The notes under the pieces: generated by a model | The model's input: only the letters and a program-made list of their open reading frames with translations | What the model was told of the DNA's origin: nothing | Databases searched by the model: none | NCBI GenBank assembly: GCA_964019335.1 | Contig: OZ025674.1 | Location: forward strand, 310,001-374,000 | DNA: 64,000 nt | Source of the DNA: Diplonema japonicum | Taxonomy: Eukaryota; Euglenozoa; Diplonemea; Diplonemida; Diplonemidae | Reading direction: 5' to 3' | Position numbers and translations under genes: made by a program | Part shown: piece after piece, positions 43,463 through 54,193 of the stretch | How positions within the stretch are numbered: position 1 is the stretch's first letter | Layout: every line of letters begins with the position of its first letter

Positions 43463-44727
43463 CTCAGATTGAACCGTAAAACGGTTTCCAAGCCCGCTTG
43501 CTCCATATTGATCAAAGATAACTACAGGGTATGCAGATATCTTCTGACAAAAAAAAAAAAAAAAAAACTTTTTTTTTACAGCCTCTGAGCCATCCGTCTG
43601 GTAGCATCCCATTGCAAGGGTACCAGGTTGACATCTCAGTGGTCATGGAGAATGTCGATATGGAGCTCAGACCGTTGCTGTTCCCTAAAATAGAACAGGT
43701 CAGGGCAGAGGTGCTTCGGACTAAAGCCTTGCAAGAGTTAGAAGCCGACAAAACTCTGAAGGGAACGAGGGAGAAGCAAGGGAACAGTAAAGGCGGACAG
43801 GTTTTGAACCGCCACCTCGGTGCGCACGGGTTCAGAAGCAAACACACCGAACCGTCGCAAAGCCCAACTGACCTACAAGACGAACCAGTCGAAGAAGGCA
43901 AGATTCTACCCAGAGGCCTCATTTCGATAGTTGTGGGCGATTTCGTGGTGAACTTAGGTCATTCAGCTCAGCAAAGTACTATTATACTACGAACGAAGAG
44001 GTTTGCGTGTCAAATGGCGCAGAACTTGCAGAGAATTGATCAGAAATATTTGTGGGAGAAGTTGTTTGGAAACGCGAACGGGTTCCAACAAGCAGTCGAC
44101 GGGAAGAAACTGCAGGCAAACGCCACCATCGGCAGGATAGACCGAATCATCAAGGATCTGACAATCACTTCATGGAAGGTCTCACGACAGGTAGGGGAAA
44201 CCGAAGCGATGCTTCTAAAGGGCGATAGAGATTCGTTCTTTTCAATCCACACCAACCAGGTCTTGGGGAGTCAAGATATCGAGTATCACTTCAGGTCAAC
44301 ATTTCAAAACCCGTGGAGTGTCGGGAAGACTAACGAGTTCATAGTTTTAAGGGAGTGGTTCGACGGGTTCGTCAAAGAAGCCAGCGTTGCGACGCAGCAA
44401 CCTGCAGCTCCCGATCAACGTCAATTCTCTGCGATAGAAAACGGCTTCGCGTTCTCACCCGTGTTGCAGGTTGTAGGCGAGTCGACGCTCCCCATATCGG
44501 CCATTCTCTCCCCTCTTGGAATAGAGGAGTCGATGATCCCCGCTGCTCTTCACACATACTTGGGGGATACTTTGGAAATAGGTATTTCTCATGTTTACAT
44601 GAGGCTTGCTCCTCTGCACATTATCAAGACCAATGAATCCCTTGTGGCAGATTTTACAACCACTTTCGAAACAGTAAAGTCCGCTGTGAGGAGGTATCGA
44701 TCGGATACAGAGACAACAGAAGAGTGA
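29359..44727 (+). CDS. BLTP1: Bridge-like lipid transfer protein 1 (BLTP1/Csf1/Tweek/KIAA1109 family), five exons
   Basis: Proposed exons 29359-40360, 40399-40466, 40503-40626, 40678-41072 and 43582-44727 join in frame to about 4,244 residues, between yeast Csf1 (about 3,000) and animal BLTP1 (about 5,000). A single membrane segment lies near residues 13-30, followed by the family's N-terminal pattern: WLVSRLLERF, GSIMISPLSGRIMLKDI and DGYITINWWGK. These proteins form long hydrophobic bridges that move lipids between the ER and other membranes. Introns are 38, 36, 51 and 2,509 nt. Introns 2 and 3 are multiples of three without stops, so they could be retained. The last intron holds two inserted elements. 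Residues 3356-3383 contain an unexpected Cys/His cluster. Exon 5 resumes with an amphipathic beta-type sequence and ends TETTEE. The first exon's identity is firm, the exact splice sites are inferred. Confidence 0.87.
41107..42667. mobile_element. TIR element inside the last BLTP1 intron, ~1.56 kb
   Basis: The left end gggcccccccgaataatccc and the right end gggaattattcgggccccccc are inverted repeats. Next to both ends the word ttatttggg recurs (about 41129, 41176, 41193, 41207 on the left; 42573, 42616, 42637 on the right). The interior is mixed-composition sequence with only short open frames on both strands, none recognised as a transposase. It looks like a decayed or non-autonomous DNA element. 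Confidence 0.6.
42672..43430. mobile_element. Hairpin-plus-TIR element, copy B
   Basis: It has the same architecture as copy A at 8.6-9.2 kb. A palindrome at 42679-42795 has gggcccgcagggccc at its centre and outer arms gccaacaagtaatg / cattacttggcgg. The following segment ends in ttttatttcac (42807-42817) and gtgaaataaaa (43419-43429), with gaaattacttcac / gtgaagtaatttc next inside. The repeated internal word is gtgaagtaatg. It sits in the BLTP1 intron directly next to the preceding TIR element. No protein is encoded. Confidence 0.7.
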
Positions 44728-45208
44728 AGAGAAAAAAAAAAAAAAAAAAAATATAGAATAAAAAAAAAAAAAAAAAAAAAAAAAAAACTGACACACTTTT
44801 TTTTTTTCTTTTTTTTCTTTTTTTTTTTTGCTACGCTCTCTTCATCAAAGAACGAGGGGGGGGTGGGGGTGAGAAAAAAAAGGAAGGAAGAAAGAAAGAA
44901 GAACAGAGGAAAAGGAATACTGCTAGTGATTGAAGGAACAAAGAAGGGGGGGGGGGGGGGGGGGACCCCTGCGATCGCTTCAGTGGCCTTTTTCCCCCTC
45001 TTCTTCCTTCCATTCTTTTTTTTCTCTCTTATATATATCCAAAGTTTTTTCACTTTTTTCCTCGTCTCTGCTCTTCCCCCCCCCCCATTTTTTATCCCCC
45101 TCTCCTATCCTTTACTCTCCCTTGCTTTGTGCTGGGTTTCCGTGAAACAAAGATTTTCATTTTTTATTTCGTTATTAGTTCCGTCCTTGGTGGGGGGTTT
45201 CTTTTTAT

Positions 45209-45244
<36 letters not shown>

Positions 45245-45437
45245 TTCTGTTTGTTCCTTTAGATGATGTTTTATAATAAAAAAAAAGGGGGGTTGACAAA
45301 GGACGAAAGGCAGAGAGGGGGAAAAAAAAAAGAATCAACATTCAACTTTCTTCCCGCGTTTTTTTTTTTTTTTGTTGTTAAATTCTAGCACCCTCAAAAA
45401 AAAAAAAGTTGGGGCACAAAAAAAAAAAAAAAAAAAA
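44728..45437. other. Low-complexity spacer
   Basis: Poly(A), poly(T), the window's single long poly(G) (44946-44964) and C-rich tracts. No gene seen. Confidence 0.55.
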
Positions 45438-46112
45438 ATGGACCTGTTGCAAGGGTACGATGATGAGGAAATCAGAGTAGAACCCACAAAGGGACGAGAC
45501 AAGAAAATAAGGAAGAGAAAACGAGCCCCGGAAGCCCCGGAGCTACCTGATATTTTATTCGAGGGCAGCGAAGGGAAGAAAAGCAGGGTGAGACACGTGG
45601 GGCACACGAAGGGAATTTGGGCCGGATATATTGGAGCTGAAGTCAGCCTCGATCAAGAGATAATAAAGGGATTTTTCGAAGATTTTGAAGGAGTCAAGAA
45701 CCACCATGTTAGCTTCAGCAAAACATTGTATTTTCAACAGCACGAAATTGAAGAGATACGGCAGCACCTTTCAGCGGCATACACCGCCTTGGGTAGTGCT
45801 CCTTTCGAGGTTTCCTTCACCCACCTCACGACTCTTTCTGACGAAGACAAAACAACGCAGTTTCTCGCTCTAGGAACGCCCTCCCCTTGCTTTGCTCCCT
45901 TCTACTCCGCCACCAACAAGGTCCTTGCAGCCTACGGGCTGCCGTCTTATTTCAAAAAGCCCATACCGCATGTCACCCTTGGTGCGAGGCCCTACCAAAA
46001 CAAGGAGCCCGCGGAGCAAATCCCCATCGCAAACCCGATCACCGTCACCATCACAACAATTGTCATGAAAGCCGGGAACAAGGTTTTCAAGTTCCCGCTG
46101 CTAGGCCCTTGA
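45438..46112 (+). CDS. USB1: U6 snRNA phosphodiesterase USB1
   Basis: A 224-residue protein of the 2H phosphoesterase superfamily. The two catalytic motifs are present: His90-Val-Ser92 in NHHVSFSKTLYF and His178-Val-Thr180 in PIPHVTLGARP. Between them SFTHLTTLSDEDKTTQFLAL and a helix VLAAYGLPSYFK match USB1/Mpn1. The enzyme trims the 3' oligo(U) tail of U6 snRNA and protects it for spliceosome use. The basic N-terminal segment (KKIRKRKR) could be a nuclear signal. It is a natural companion to the U5-40K gene, since both serve the spliceosome. The start is the first ATG after a poly(A) run. A poly(T) tract and a LINE tail follow immediately. Confidence 0.85.
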   Translation: MDLLQGYDDEEIRVEPTKGRDKKIRKRKRAPEAPELPDILFEGSEGKKSRVRHVGHTKGIWAGYIGAEVSLDQEIIKGFFEDFEGVKNHHVSFSKTLYFQQHEIEEIRQHLSAAYTALGSAPFEVSFTHLTTLSDEDKTTQFLALGTPSPCFAPFYSATNKVLAAYGLPSYFKKPIPHVTLGARPYQNKEPAEQIPIANPITVTITTIVMKAGNKVFKFPLLGP

Positions 46113-46116
46113 GAGG

Positions 46117-46159
<43 letters not shown>

Positions 46160-46160
<1 letters not shown>

Positions 46161-46261
46161 ACCACCGCAGTAGGAACCCGCCAGAGCCCCCAGAACGGGG
46201 ACAACGGGGACTAAGCGCAGCACGGCCGGTGAGCGCAAAAACGCATACCTTAAAAGAATAG
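46160..46261 (+). mobile_element. LINE 3' end fragment (~100 bp)
   Basis: Nearly identical to 59936-60036, including the last codons, the stop and the 3' UTR ending ccttaaaagaatag. It is framed by poly(T) on both sides (46121-46159 and 46262-46279). The high similarity indicates recent insertion or shared recent origin. Confidence 0.8.
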
Positions 46262-46476
46262 TTTTTTTTTTTTTTTTTTAAAGCCCGAAAAAAAAAAGAG
46301 CAGTGCAGTGCAGTACTAATCTCAGGATCCGTACCGTGTGCACAAACAAAAATGATAAGTACCCGATTTTCTTTTTTCTCTTTTTATAAAAGAACGCTGG
46401 AAAAAAAAAAAAAAAAAAGGAGAAAAAAGCAACAAAAAAAAAGAAAACCAGGGGGTACTACAAAAATAGTATCTTC

Positions 46477-48356
46477 ATGGGCCAATGCTGTCGGAAGGAC
46501 AGCAGCCAAGGGCCGGAAGTCGAACAGGAGAACTCGAAGAAGCCCCCTGTGACCATTCGAAACGTAAAGGGGCTGCTGTACGATGAGTTTTCAGACCTGA
46601 TCATGACGGTATGACACACCCACTCCCCCCACCAACCACCCAACAGCAATACGGAAGTGGCGATGTTCAAACACCTAACACATCGCACCCTGATCCACAC
46701 GAAGCGTGGCAGTACACAGCAAGGCTTCTGGACGAAGGGAAGAGGGGCTTCCTTCTATGGGAGGATATTGACACGAAAGTCTCCGATCTCGCTCGGGAAT
46801 GGGACCAAGCCACGATCATAGCCGATATCATCGAAACTCTGACAAGATCCCGCGTTAAATTACGACACGTTTTTATCGCCCTGGACACCGACGGCGGCGG
46901 CAGGTTATGCCAATCGGAGTTCTTCCAAGGCCTTTCCTTACTACAAGGTTCCAAGGACCACGTTGAAATATTCGAAGCAAAGCTGTTATGGAACATGCTG
47001 GACCAGAATAAGGACGGGGACATCTCCCGAGAGGAGTTCATGACCGGTCTTTCAGTAGAGGACACCTGGAAGGTCGTTGAACAAGACGCTGCAAAAAGAA
47101 AATCCATCCATCTGATCTTCGACATGCCTACTTCATGCGAACCGAAGGAACCTGTTGCAACGCTGCAAGAAATCGCCGATGAACGCGGGGTCGACCTGCA
47201 AACCGCTGCCGCAAGTAGAATACAAAGATTTTACCGATCATTGAGGGCACAACGCATGATGTTGGCAAAGGTGTGGCAGGTTACCCTCCATGCACTTGAC
47301 CTACAAGATGAAATGGAAATCAACAGCGATGACGACGGTTCCCTCGATCCATCTGTTGACTCAAACGAGGATGTGAACGAAGCGGAAGAAACAGAAGAAG
47401 ACACAGCAGAAGTCAGCAAACAACAAGGCATCACGTTAAACCTCCCCGACATCATCGCAATGCTCCGGAGGCGCGAGCTCCCTCCCAGAGCCATTGCGTC
47501 CGCTTTAATTTGCCGTGTCTCACGAATCCACAGAGAGGCGCCCAATGTTGGTTGTATTGATGTTCCTGAAAACGGGCAGTTGATCATTGTGGGTGATATC
47601 CACGGGCAGTTGGACGATTTGATGTTGATTCTGGATGAAGGGGGTTTGCCTCCCCAAACTACGTTTCTTTTTAACGGTGATTTCGTGGATAGAGGTATTT
47701 ATGGTGTTGAGGTGCTGCTGTTGATATACGCGTTGAAACTGAGCTGGCCCGACCATGTGTTCATGAACAGAGGTAACCATGAGGCGAAACGGCTGAACGA
47801 AAAGTACGGATTCGACGAGGAGGTTGCTTTTAAGTACGATCTAGACCTGTTTAGAACCATCACGAAGTCATTCTGCATGCTGCCCTTGGCCCACGTTGTT
47901 GCCAAACAGTTCTTCGTGGTGCACGGCGGCCTCTCAACAGAGGAAAACGTCACGCTTGAAGAGTTCAACAAGATCGACCGTTTCAAACAGATTCCAAAGA
48001 AGGCCGACGCTAAGCACGGCCAGAAATGGCGGCTGACTAGGATCTTCGAGGGTGCCGTGTGGTCAGACCCGCGGGACATACCAACGTGGGAGGAGAGCAA
48101 GCGTGGCGCGGGCATTCACTTCGGGAAAAACACCGTCGAGGAGTTCTTGGAAACGAACAATTTGAAAAAGTTGATAAGAAGCCACGAGGTATGGGAACAA
48201 AAAAACCACAAGAAGAGAAGGGGGAAGAAAAAAGAAGAAAAAAAACACAAAGTCCTTCCAACCTGGCTACGCCGAGCACCACGACCGGCTGACCATTACC
48301 GTTTTTTCAGCTTCGAATTACTGTGGAACAGATGAGAATATGGTGTTTTTGGGGGA

Positions 48357-48406
<50 letters not shown>

Positions 48407-49278
48407 TTGTTTCCTTGTTGTCCGACCGACACTGGAGATCCAATACCGGCAGTACAGGATCTCGGGTGACGCGGACCGGTTGAGGAAGCATGTTCAGAAG
48501 GCGGTCAACAACAAGCCAAGGGACACCAACGGGGATGCCGAGCATGATGCGATGAGCAGAATAAGGGTATATCCATCAAAAAAAAAGAAAAAAAAACCCA
48601 CACAAGATGCTCGTGTTTTGCAAGCGGTCGGAACTCCTTCACGCCTTCCAGGAGTGCGACGAGAAGAAGGTAGGAAAAGTACATGTCGAGGGATGGATAA
48701 AAGCAATGCAACGGTGCATCAACGAACAAGTCCCTTGGCGCATCATCAGAAGGAGCCTGACACCAATGGAAAGAGACGGCATGATCGCTTATGTACCCTT
48801 TTTACAGCGATACCAGAACCGGCTTCAACAGAAGTGGAGCATCGATTGGGCTGAGAAGATGATGCTGTACTTGGGTTGCCGAATGAGAAGATTTGTCGAA
48901 AACATAATCGCCATGAAGTCAGGTAAGGTTTTGTCATACTATGAGATGTGTGATAACCTAAGAACTTTCATCCCTGGGCTGGGCGAGTCTGCTTCGTATC
49001 ACATAGTAATCGCAATGGATTCTAATCGGGATGGCTTCATAGATGTGGATGAGTTTATTAAGGCTTTTAAGCTTACGGATGGGGAGGGTGCACGGCCGGA
49101 AGACGATTTTGGAAACGATAAATCGTGCATTATAGAGCTTTGGGAGATGTACTCCTTTGACCAGATTGCTTATTCGATGCTGAAGAGGGCGTTTTTGAAG
49201 CTTGCAGCCCAAAAGAAAATGGAGCGGAGTATTGACAACCTCCCGCAATCGAAAGAAGGTTGGACAGCTGTTGCATAA
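46477..49278 (+). CDS. PPEF-type serine/threonine phosphatase, acylated, with N- and C-terminal EF-hands; five exons
   Basis: Exons 46477-46608, 46647-48188, 48253-48342, 48405-48566 and 48607-49278 join, all in phase 0, to 865 residues. The N terminus MGQCCRKD is a dual acylation signal, as known for kinetoplastid PPEF phosphatases. EF-hands follow (DTDGGGRLCQSE, DQNKDGDISREE), then an IQ-like motif (SRIQRFYRSLRAQR) and an acidic linker. The PPP catalytic domain has GDIHG (Asp361, His363), GDFVDRG (388-394), GNHE (420-423), HGG, and after splicing RSHE...GYAEHHD and FSASNYCGTDENM. The C-terminal region adds at least one EF-hand (DSNRDGFIDVDE). Introns are 38, 64, 62 and 40 nt. It should dephosphorylate Ser/Thr substrates at a membrane under calcium control. 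Family call firm; exon ends inferred from conserved motifs. Confidence 0.9.
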
Positions 49279-50432
49279 TTTCTTCTCCCCCCCCCCCCCC
49301 CCCCCACATACACATACACACAGATGGATTTACATCCATTCTTGTTTTTTTTTTGTTTGATCCCTCTCCCCACTTGTCGTGTATTATATCCCCGAGGGGT
49401 TTTATTGAGTGTTGTGCCTTGTGCTATTTTTTTTTTGTCGTTGGGCGTCTTCTTTTTTTTAAAAAGAAAAGGGGAGGGGGAACGCGAGGCAATCTTATAC
49501 GTGGCTGTGTTGTTGCCCCCCCTCCAAAAAAAAGATTATATATATATAATTCGGCCCATAACCCCCCCCCCCCCCTTTCTGTTTCCCCCTCTATTATATT
49601 TTTTTTATAGGGTCCTCAAGTGAGATTTTGCCTTTTAACAGCGCCTTTTATTGTCATCCTTTTCCCAAAGGTGTTTTTGTTTTGTTTTTGTTTTTTATTA
49701 CTGTAGGGGACGATGCTCTGGCGGTGAAGCAGATGAGAAGGAACCGCCTTGCGTGGAAGGTAGCAGGGAACGACCCCCAAAAGGCCACCGCGGTCTTCGT
49801 TTCCTATCATCGTGAATTTATTTGTTGTTTTCTCCTGGCGTAAAGGAACAAGTCTTTTTGACTTGTCCCAGGGGGGAAAAAAAAAAAAAAAGAGAGAGAG
49901 AGGAAAAAAAAAAAAAGAAACCGCGTTTCCTGTGTCATTCCTGACATTTCTTTTTTTTTTTTTTTCCCCGATTGTTTTTTTTTTTTCTTCTTCTCTCTCT
50001 TTTTTTTTTTTCCTCCCCCCCCGCCCCCCACTGTAAGACAAAAAGAATGGGTTGCACGAAATGGGGGATTTTTGTTGTGGGTGGACCACCGGATTTGGGA
50101 ATATTGTGCGAAAAATGATACTTTTTTTTTTTCCCCCGGGTATTTTGGAACTTGGGACTTTTTTTCACAGCGTAATAATCGCAAATCTGGAAATACAGGA
50201 GAGCCCGCTCTTACTTTTTTCTTTCTCCCTCCCCCCTCCCCGTTTCCTATCATAGTGAATTATATTTTCTTTTTTTCACAAGAACGAAGGTCCCCCCTCT
50301 TCTTTTTTTTTTTTTTTTTTTTTTTTTGCATTGAAGCCAATAGTGTTTCAACACGGGTAATATTTTCGCCCACGTGACATCATTTTGCCAGGGCTTTTTC
50401 TTTTTTCTTTTTTTTTTTTTTTTAAAGTAGTG
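49279..50432. other. Intergenic DNA with one coding-like island
   Basis: Mostly homopolymers, with poly(C) at 49287-49305 and 49562-49575. The island 49707-49830, preceded by tgtag, reads through without stops as a 40-residue basic peptide (around QMRRNRLAWKVAG). It may be a gene fragment. The string gtttcctatcat[cg/ag]tgaatt occurs at about 49799 and again at about 50243. Confidence 0.45.
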
Positions 50433-50575
50433 TATTGTTCGCTGTTAACCTCCTCGTCGGTCTAGTGGAAGAACGCGTGGCAGATGCCCGGGGTGACGAA
50501 TGACGCGCGAACGCAAAACCTTGGTTACGCATTAAGGACACGACGCGGAATGCAGAAGAAGCTACAGCTCGGCCG
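50433..50575 (+). repeat. Dispersed repeat, possible tRNA-derived SINE, copy 2
   Basis: Homologous to 26369-26550. The head tcctcgtcggtctagtgg resembles a tRNA 5' half with an A-box, and ggggtgacgaat about 40 bases later resembles a weak B-box. The tail attaaggacacgacgcgga is shared exactly with copy 1. It is preceded by poly(T). Confidence 0.55.
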
Positions 50576-50610
50576 TTTATATAAATGTCGATTTTCTTCT
50601 TTATTTTTTT

Positions 50611-50712
50611 TTAATTATTCCCTAAACGCCTGAACCATGAAAAAACAACTCGGTGGGCATCAAAGGAAATCGCAACATACGAGACAGGCTCCGGGCATTT
50701 AGGGATTATTGG
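50611..50712. repeat. Short inverted-repeat element (~100 bp)
   Basis: Ends ttaattattccctaaacgcc and gggcatttagggattatt are imperfect inverted repeats, so the unit folds into a hairpin. MITE-like or a structured RNA; not resolvable here. Confidence 0.45.
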
Positions 50713-50982
50713 AAAAAAAAAAAAAAAAAAAAAAAGGTGGACTCCTAATGAGTAGACGATAATTTATATTGTCGGGGAAAAAAAAAAAGGAGGAACCCCC
50801 GGTCTTTTGAGACTAAACCGCGCTAGGATAGTTTTTTTCTTTTCTTTTTTTTTTTCTTCTTTTCTTCTTCTCTCTTCCCCCTCTCTTATTTCAATCTCAT
50901 AATATTCTGGCACACAGTAAAAAAAAAAAAAAAAAAAAAGAGGAGGGACGGGGGGGGAGGGGGCGGGCGGGGGGGAATAAAA

Positions 50983-51441
50983 ATGCTGTCGCCATGCTTG
51001 GGCAACACGATCCATGTGTCTGGTGAAGCCGACGATTTGATGTGGATGACCAACTCTAAGCTCGTCAAAGAATTTTCGATGTGTGGGCTGATCAAGGATA
51101 TAAGAATTAGGGTAGGGGGGAGGCCCTGCGCATTCGTTGAATTCCTGAGCCCGGAAGGAGCTGAGAACGCCATGCTTAAGAAAACAGAGCTGTCGGTGAG
51201 CCATGCAAGCAAGTCAGTGTCAACGCCGAACAAGCTCCGAGCTCTGAACGAAGGACAGCAGTACAACTTCAACCTTTCTTTGAAGAAGCTAAAGTCCAAA
51301 ATTGAAACCAGAGTTGCAACGGAGCAGCAAGGAGAAGAAGCTCGTGAGGAGGGTCCTCCCGTGCCCCTCTACATAAGATTGGGCAACAAACGGAAAAAGG
51401 CACCCGAACAACAAGAAGCCAAACGGAGCCGGTTGCATTAA
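50983..51441 (+). CDS. Small RRM RNA-binding protein
   Basis: A 152-residue protein. Residues about 9-77 form one RNA recognition motif: the RNP2-like strand TIHVSGE and the RNP1-like segment RPCAFVEFLS are in order with helices between. After it comes a charged helix and a basic C terminus (NKRKKAP, AKRSRLH) that could act as nuclear localisation signals. RNP1 has Cys-Ala-Phe rather than the usual Gly-Phe/Tyr-Phe, so base contacts may differ. Its neighbours include USB1. The start is the first ATG after a G-rich leader. Role in splicing or mRNA binding is inferred. Confidence 0.75.
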   Translation: MLSPCLGNTIHVSGEADDLMWMTNSKLVKEFSMCGLIKDIRIRVGGRPCAFVEFLSPEGAENAMLKKTELSVSHASKSVSTPNKLRALNEGQQYNFNLSLKKLKSKIETRVATEQQGEEAREEGPPVPLYIRLGNKRKKAPEQQEAKRSRLH

Positions 51442-52474
51442 GAAAAGAAGAAGAAGAAAAAAAAAAAAAAAAAACCAAATTTCCCTCTCCCCTCCCTTTC
51501 CCCCCTGTGAAATTCATCGGGTTTTGTTTCATAAGGTTTTTTTTTTTGTTGTTAGATTCTCTTTCAGGTGGGGGGGTTTTTTTTTTGTTTCCTCACTTAT
51601 TGTATGAGAGAAAAGAAGTGATTGTTGTGTTCTTTTTTTGGGGGGGTTTTTTTTATGGAGCAGTAAAACCTTTGGCCGGGTCTCGATGGGTAACAATATC
51701 CCCAAAGAATAAGGCAAAACCTTGGCTGGCTGTCATCAGGTCGAGGTTCCTCCTCCCCCCCTTTTTTTCCCCCTCTGTGTAGTGTTAAGCCCCATGTGGC
51801 GTGAGGAAGGGGGAGAGACAGAGCTGGCAACGGAGCTTACAGAGGCACGCACGCTTCTAGCGTCCGTTACGGGATGGAAAAAAAAAAAGATTCCTGCTTC
51901 TGCAACTTGCAACTTTGACCCCCCTCCCCCAGAATCATTTGTTAAAACAAAAAGAATCCTTCCCCTTCACTCTTGTTTTTTTTTTTTTTTTTTTTTTTTT
52001 AGCTCCGTGCGAAATAAACCTTTTGCCTTTTTTTTATTTTATAGACAAAATACTCTCCAACCTATCTGGGACGTTTTTATGAAGTCCATTAAAAAGAGAG
52101 TCGTTTCGCCTGACGGGCTGTGTGACACAACTCCTTGTATTCCTAGCGAGGATGTTGCAGAACTGCAGCGCTCTCACTCTTACTTTTTTGGGGGGTTAAA
52201 CTCACAAGCCGCAGAATTCCCTGCTCCGCCAGCGGCCAACAAGTTCCACCATCGTATTCACGAAGGGTGTAGGCAACCGGGGAATCAATTTGTTTGTTTT
52301 CCAGCGAGCGGTCGGGAGGCTCAGTTCACCTCTTTTTTTTTTTAAATGTCTGTTTTTTTATGGGGGGGGGAACATTTGCGGAATTCTTTTTTTTCCCGTT
52401 GTTTTTGTTTGGCACTCGAACGAAGGGGGGGGAAAAGAAAAGGGCGACCCATGACTCGTTTTTTTTTTTTTTTT
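51442..52474. other. Intergenic DNA with possible short spliced exons
   Basis: Mostly T- and G-rich. An ATG at 51794 opens a helical peptide starting MWREEGGETELATELTEAR. The stretch 52036-52330, after an acceptor-like ttttatag, also reads open and has mixed amino acid composition. These might be exons of a small unrecognised gene or a gene remnant; I cannot join them with confidence. Poly(T) at 52460-52474 abuts the LINE. Confidence 0.3.
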
Positions 52475-54176
52475 GAACCCGAACGGAGGTCGCGGTACCC
52501 TACAAGACGGTGACAGACCTCTGCGGACTGGGGGTGAAGATCAACACACGCAGGACAGGAACGACGTGGAACAAACCGACCACGGGGGCGCTTGGCTCGC
52601 TGGACCGACTGGGGGGCACAAGGATTGCTTTCGAAACCAGAGCACACTTGGTCAGCACGACGGTCCTGCCATCTTGCCTATACAGTGGGCCGTTCTCCCC
52701 TCCATGTGATGAGGCACTCAAGAAGCTAACGACGAAGATCACTTGTAACCTGTGGGGCCCTCATCACCGTGGACGGTCGCCCACCGCGGTAAACACAGTC
52801 CTGCTGAAGGGGCACACCAATGACCCCCTTTCCTACGTAATGTACCACTCCCTGAAGGTAGTATCCGGAGCACTCGATGACAGTCGGCTACGGCAGAGAT
52901 GCATACAGATCGCTGCGGGGTATGACGCGGGTTCCATCCCGATGGGGCCGGTTGGCAACCTGGTCTGCCGGTGGCTTCCCCGAATAGGATGGAGTTGGGC
53001 GCAGCTGCTAGGTTGCAACACATCTTGGGCCGAACGCGGACACATCTTTAGAGAGGTGGTGAGGAAGGCCCGAAGTAGGACGCTGGCGGTCGAGAGGAGC
53101 ACGATAAGCGGGATAGAGCCGGGGGCGGACCCCAAGACGAACCGACTATGGAGGACGGCCAAGGACCCGTTCATGTCCTACAGCCTGAGACGAGTGATCG
53201 CAGGAGGGGTTCCCTACCTAAACCCGCACGCAAATGCGAAGCGAAAGAGCGTCCCACTGGCGCCTGAAGGTGACGACAACGGTGACGACGAGGAGAACAT
53301 GGGCCAGGCACCAACGACGGAGGTATCGCACACGCAAGTCTCCACACCCGGACACGAAAAATGACCTTACTCCGCCATCAGCTGTATGAGTGCGCCTGTG
53401 CACAAGAGGAACTGGCACTAGACGGAAGAGCCGTTGCGCAACAGATCAGGATGGCCCCTATGTCTGGAGCTGCACGCGATACTGCCGAGGGGGCATGTCT
53501 TCGCACACCTGGAGAAGCTGCAGCGATACATGGCTGTGGTGGTCGGGAAACGGGATGTGGAGCTCATGCAAATAGACAACGCCAGCACACAGCCGCTGCC
53601 GTGGGTACGCGATGTGGAGGGAAGGAGATGCCTCGTGCCGACGGCGGGGGAGCTCGAAGGAGTGGGAGGAATCGTCGCAGAATTCTTGAACCCGCTGCTG
53701 CAGTGGTTGTCACAGCTACGATGGGTGAAGGAGGACACCAGCTCTGAAGTGTCAGCGGTGGAATTGGCCATCGACTTCGAATGGACGACAGGCTAGTTAC
53801 TGGGAGGTCTGCTGGAAGATAGGGCTCGCAAGATCAAAGCACTGATAAGAAAGCTGAACGCGGCATGCAGAGCACGGAAGAAGCCACGCCCCTTCCCGGC
53901 GGATGAACAGAAGAGAGTGAAGTCCCTCATCGCAATAGGTGGGAAAACGACTATGGGTTTCGCCAGGAGGCCCATCTTCGCCACCCACTCCACGCACGAC
54001 AAGCTGATGGAACTGAAAGCCGCTTACAAGCGAGACCGCATCACGCGACTCCGCAAGACGCTCAAGGCCTCGATTGGAACGAAAGCAATGCTCCAGAAGG
54101 GGAGTATAAATAGATAGCCCCCCCCAACCCACCCAAGGGCGGCCCTCCATGAGGGGGTTTGTCCTGCACTTTGAGT
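52475..54176 (+). mobile_element. 5'-truncated LINE (non-LTR retrotransposon), 1.7 kb
   Basis: The longest of four related tails. It starts within ORF2 directly after poly(T). The first frame (to 53364) matches the region after the LINE reverse transcriptase fingers/palm: VPYKTVTDLCGLGVKINTRR, then VLPSCLYSGPFSPPCDEALK. It continues in another frame as LEKLQRYMAVVVGKRDVELM and, past a stop at 53794, to a C-terminus ending LQKGSINR (stop 54115-54117). A frame change near 53.36 kb and the stop make it a pseudogene. The 3' UTR runs into poly(T) at 54177. The catalytic YxDD box is not present because of the truncation. Confidence 0.75.
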
Positions 54177-54193
54177 TTTTTTTTTTTTTTTTT

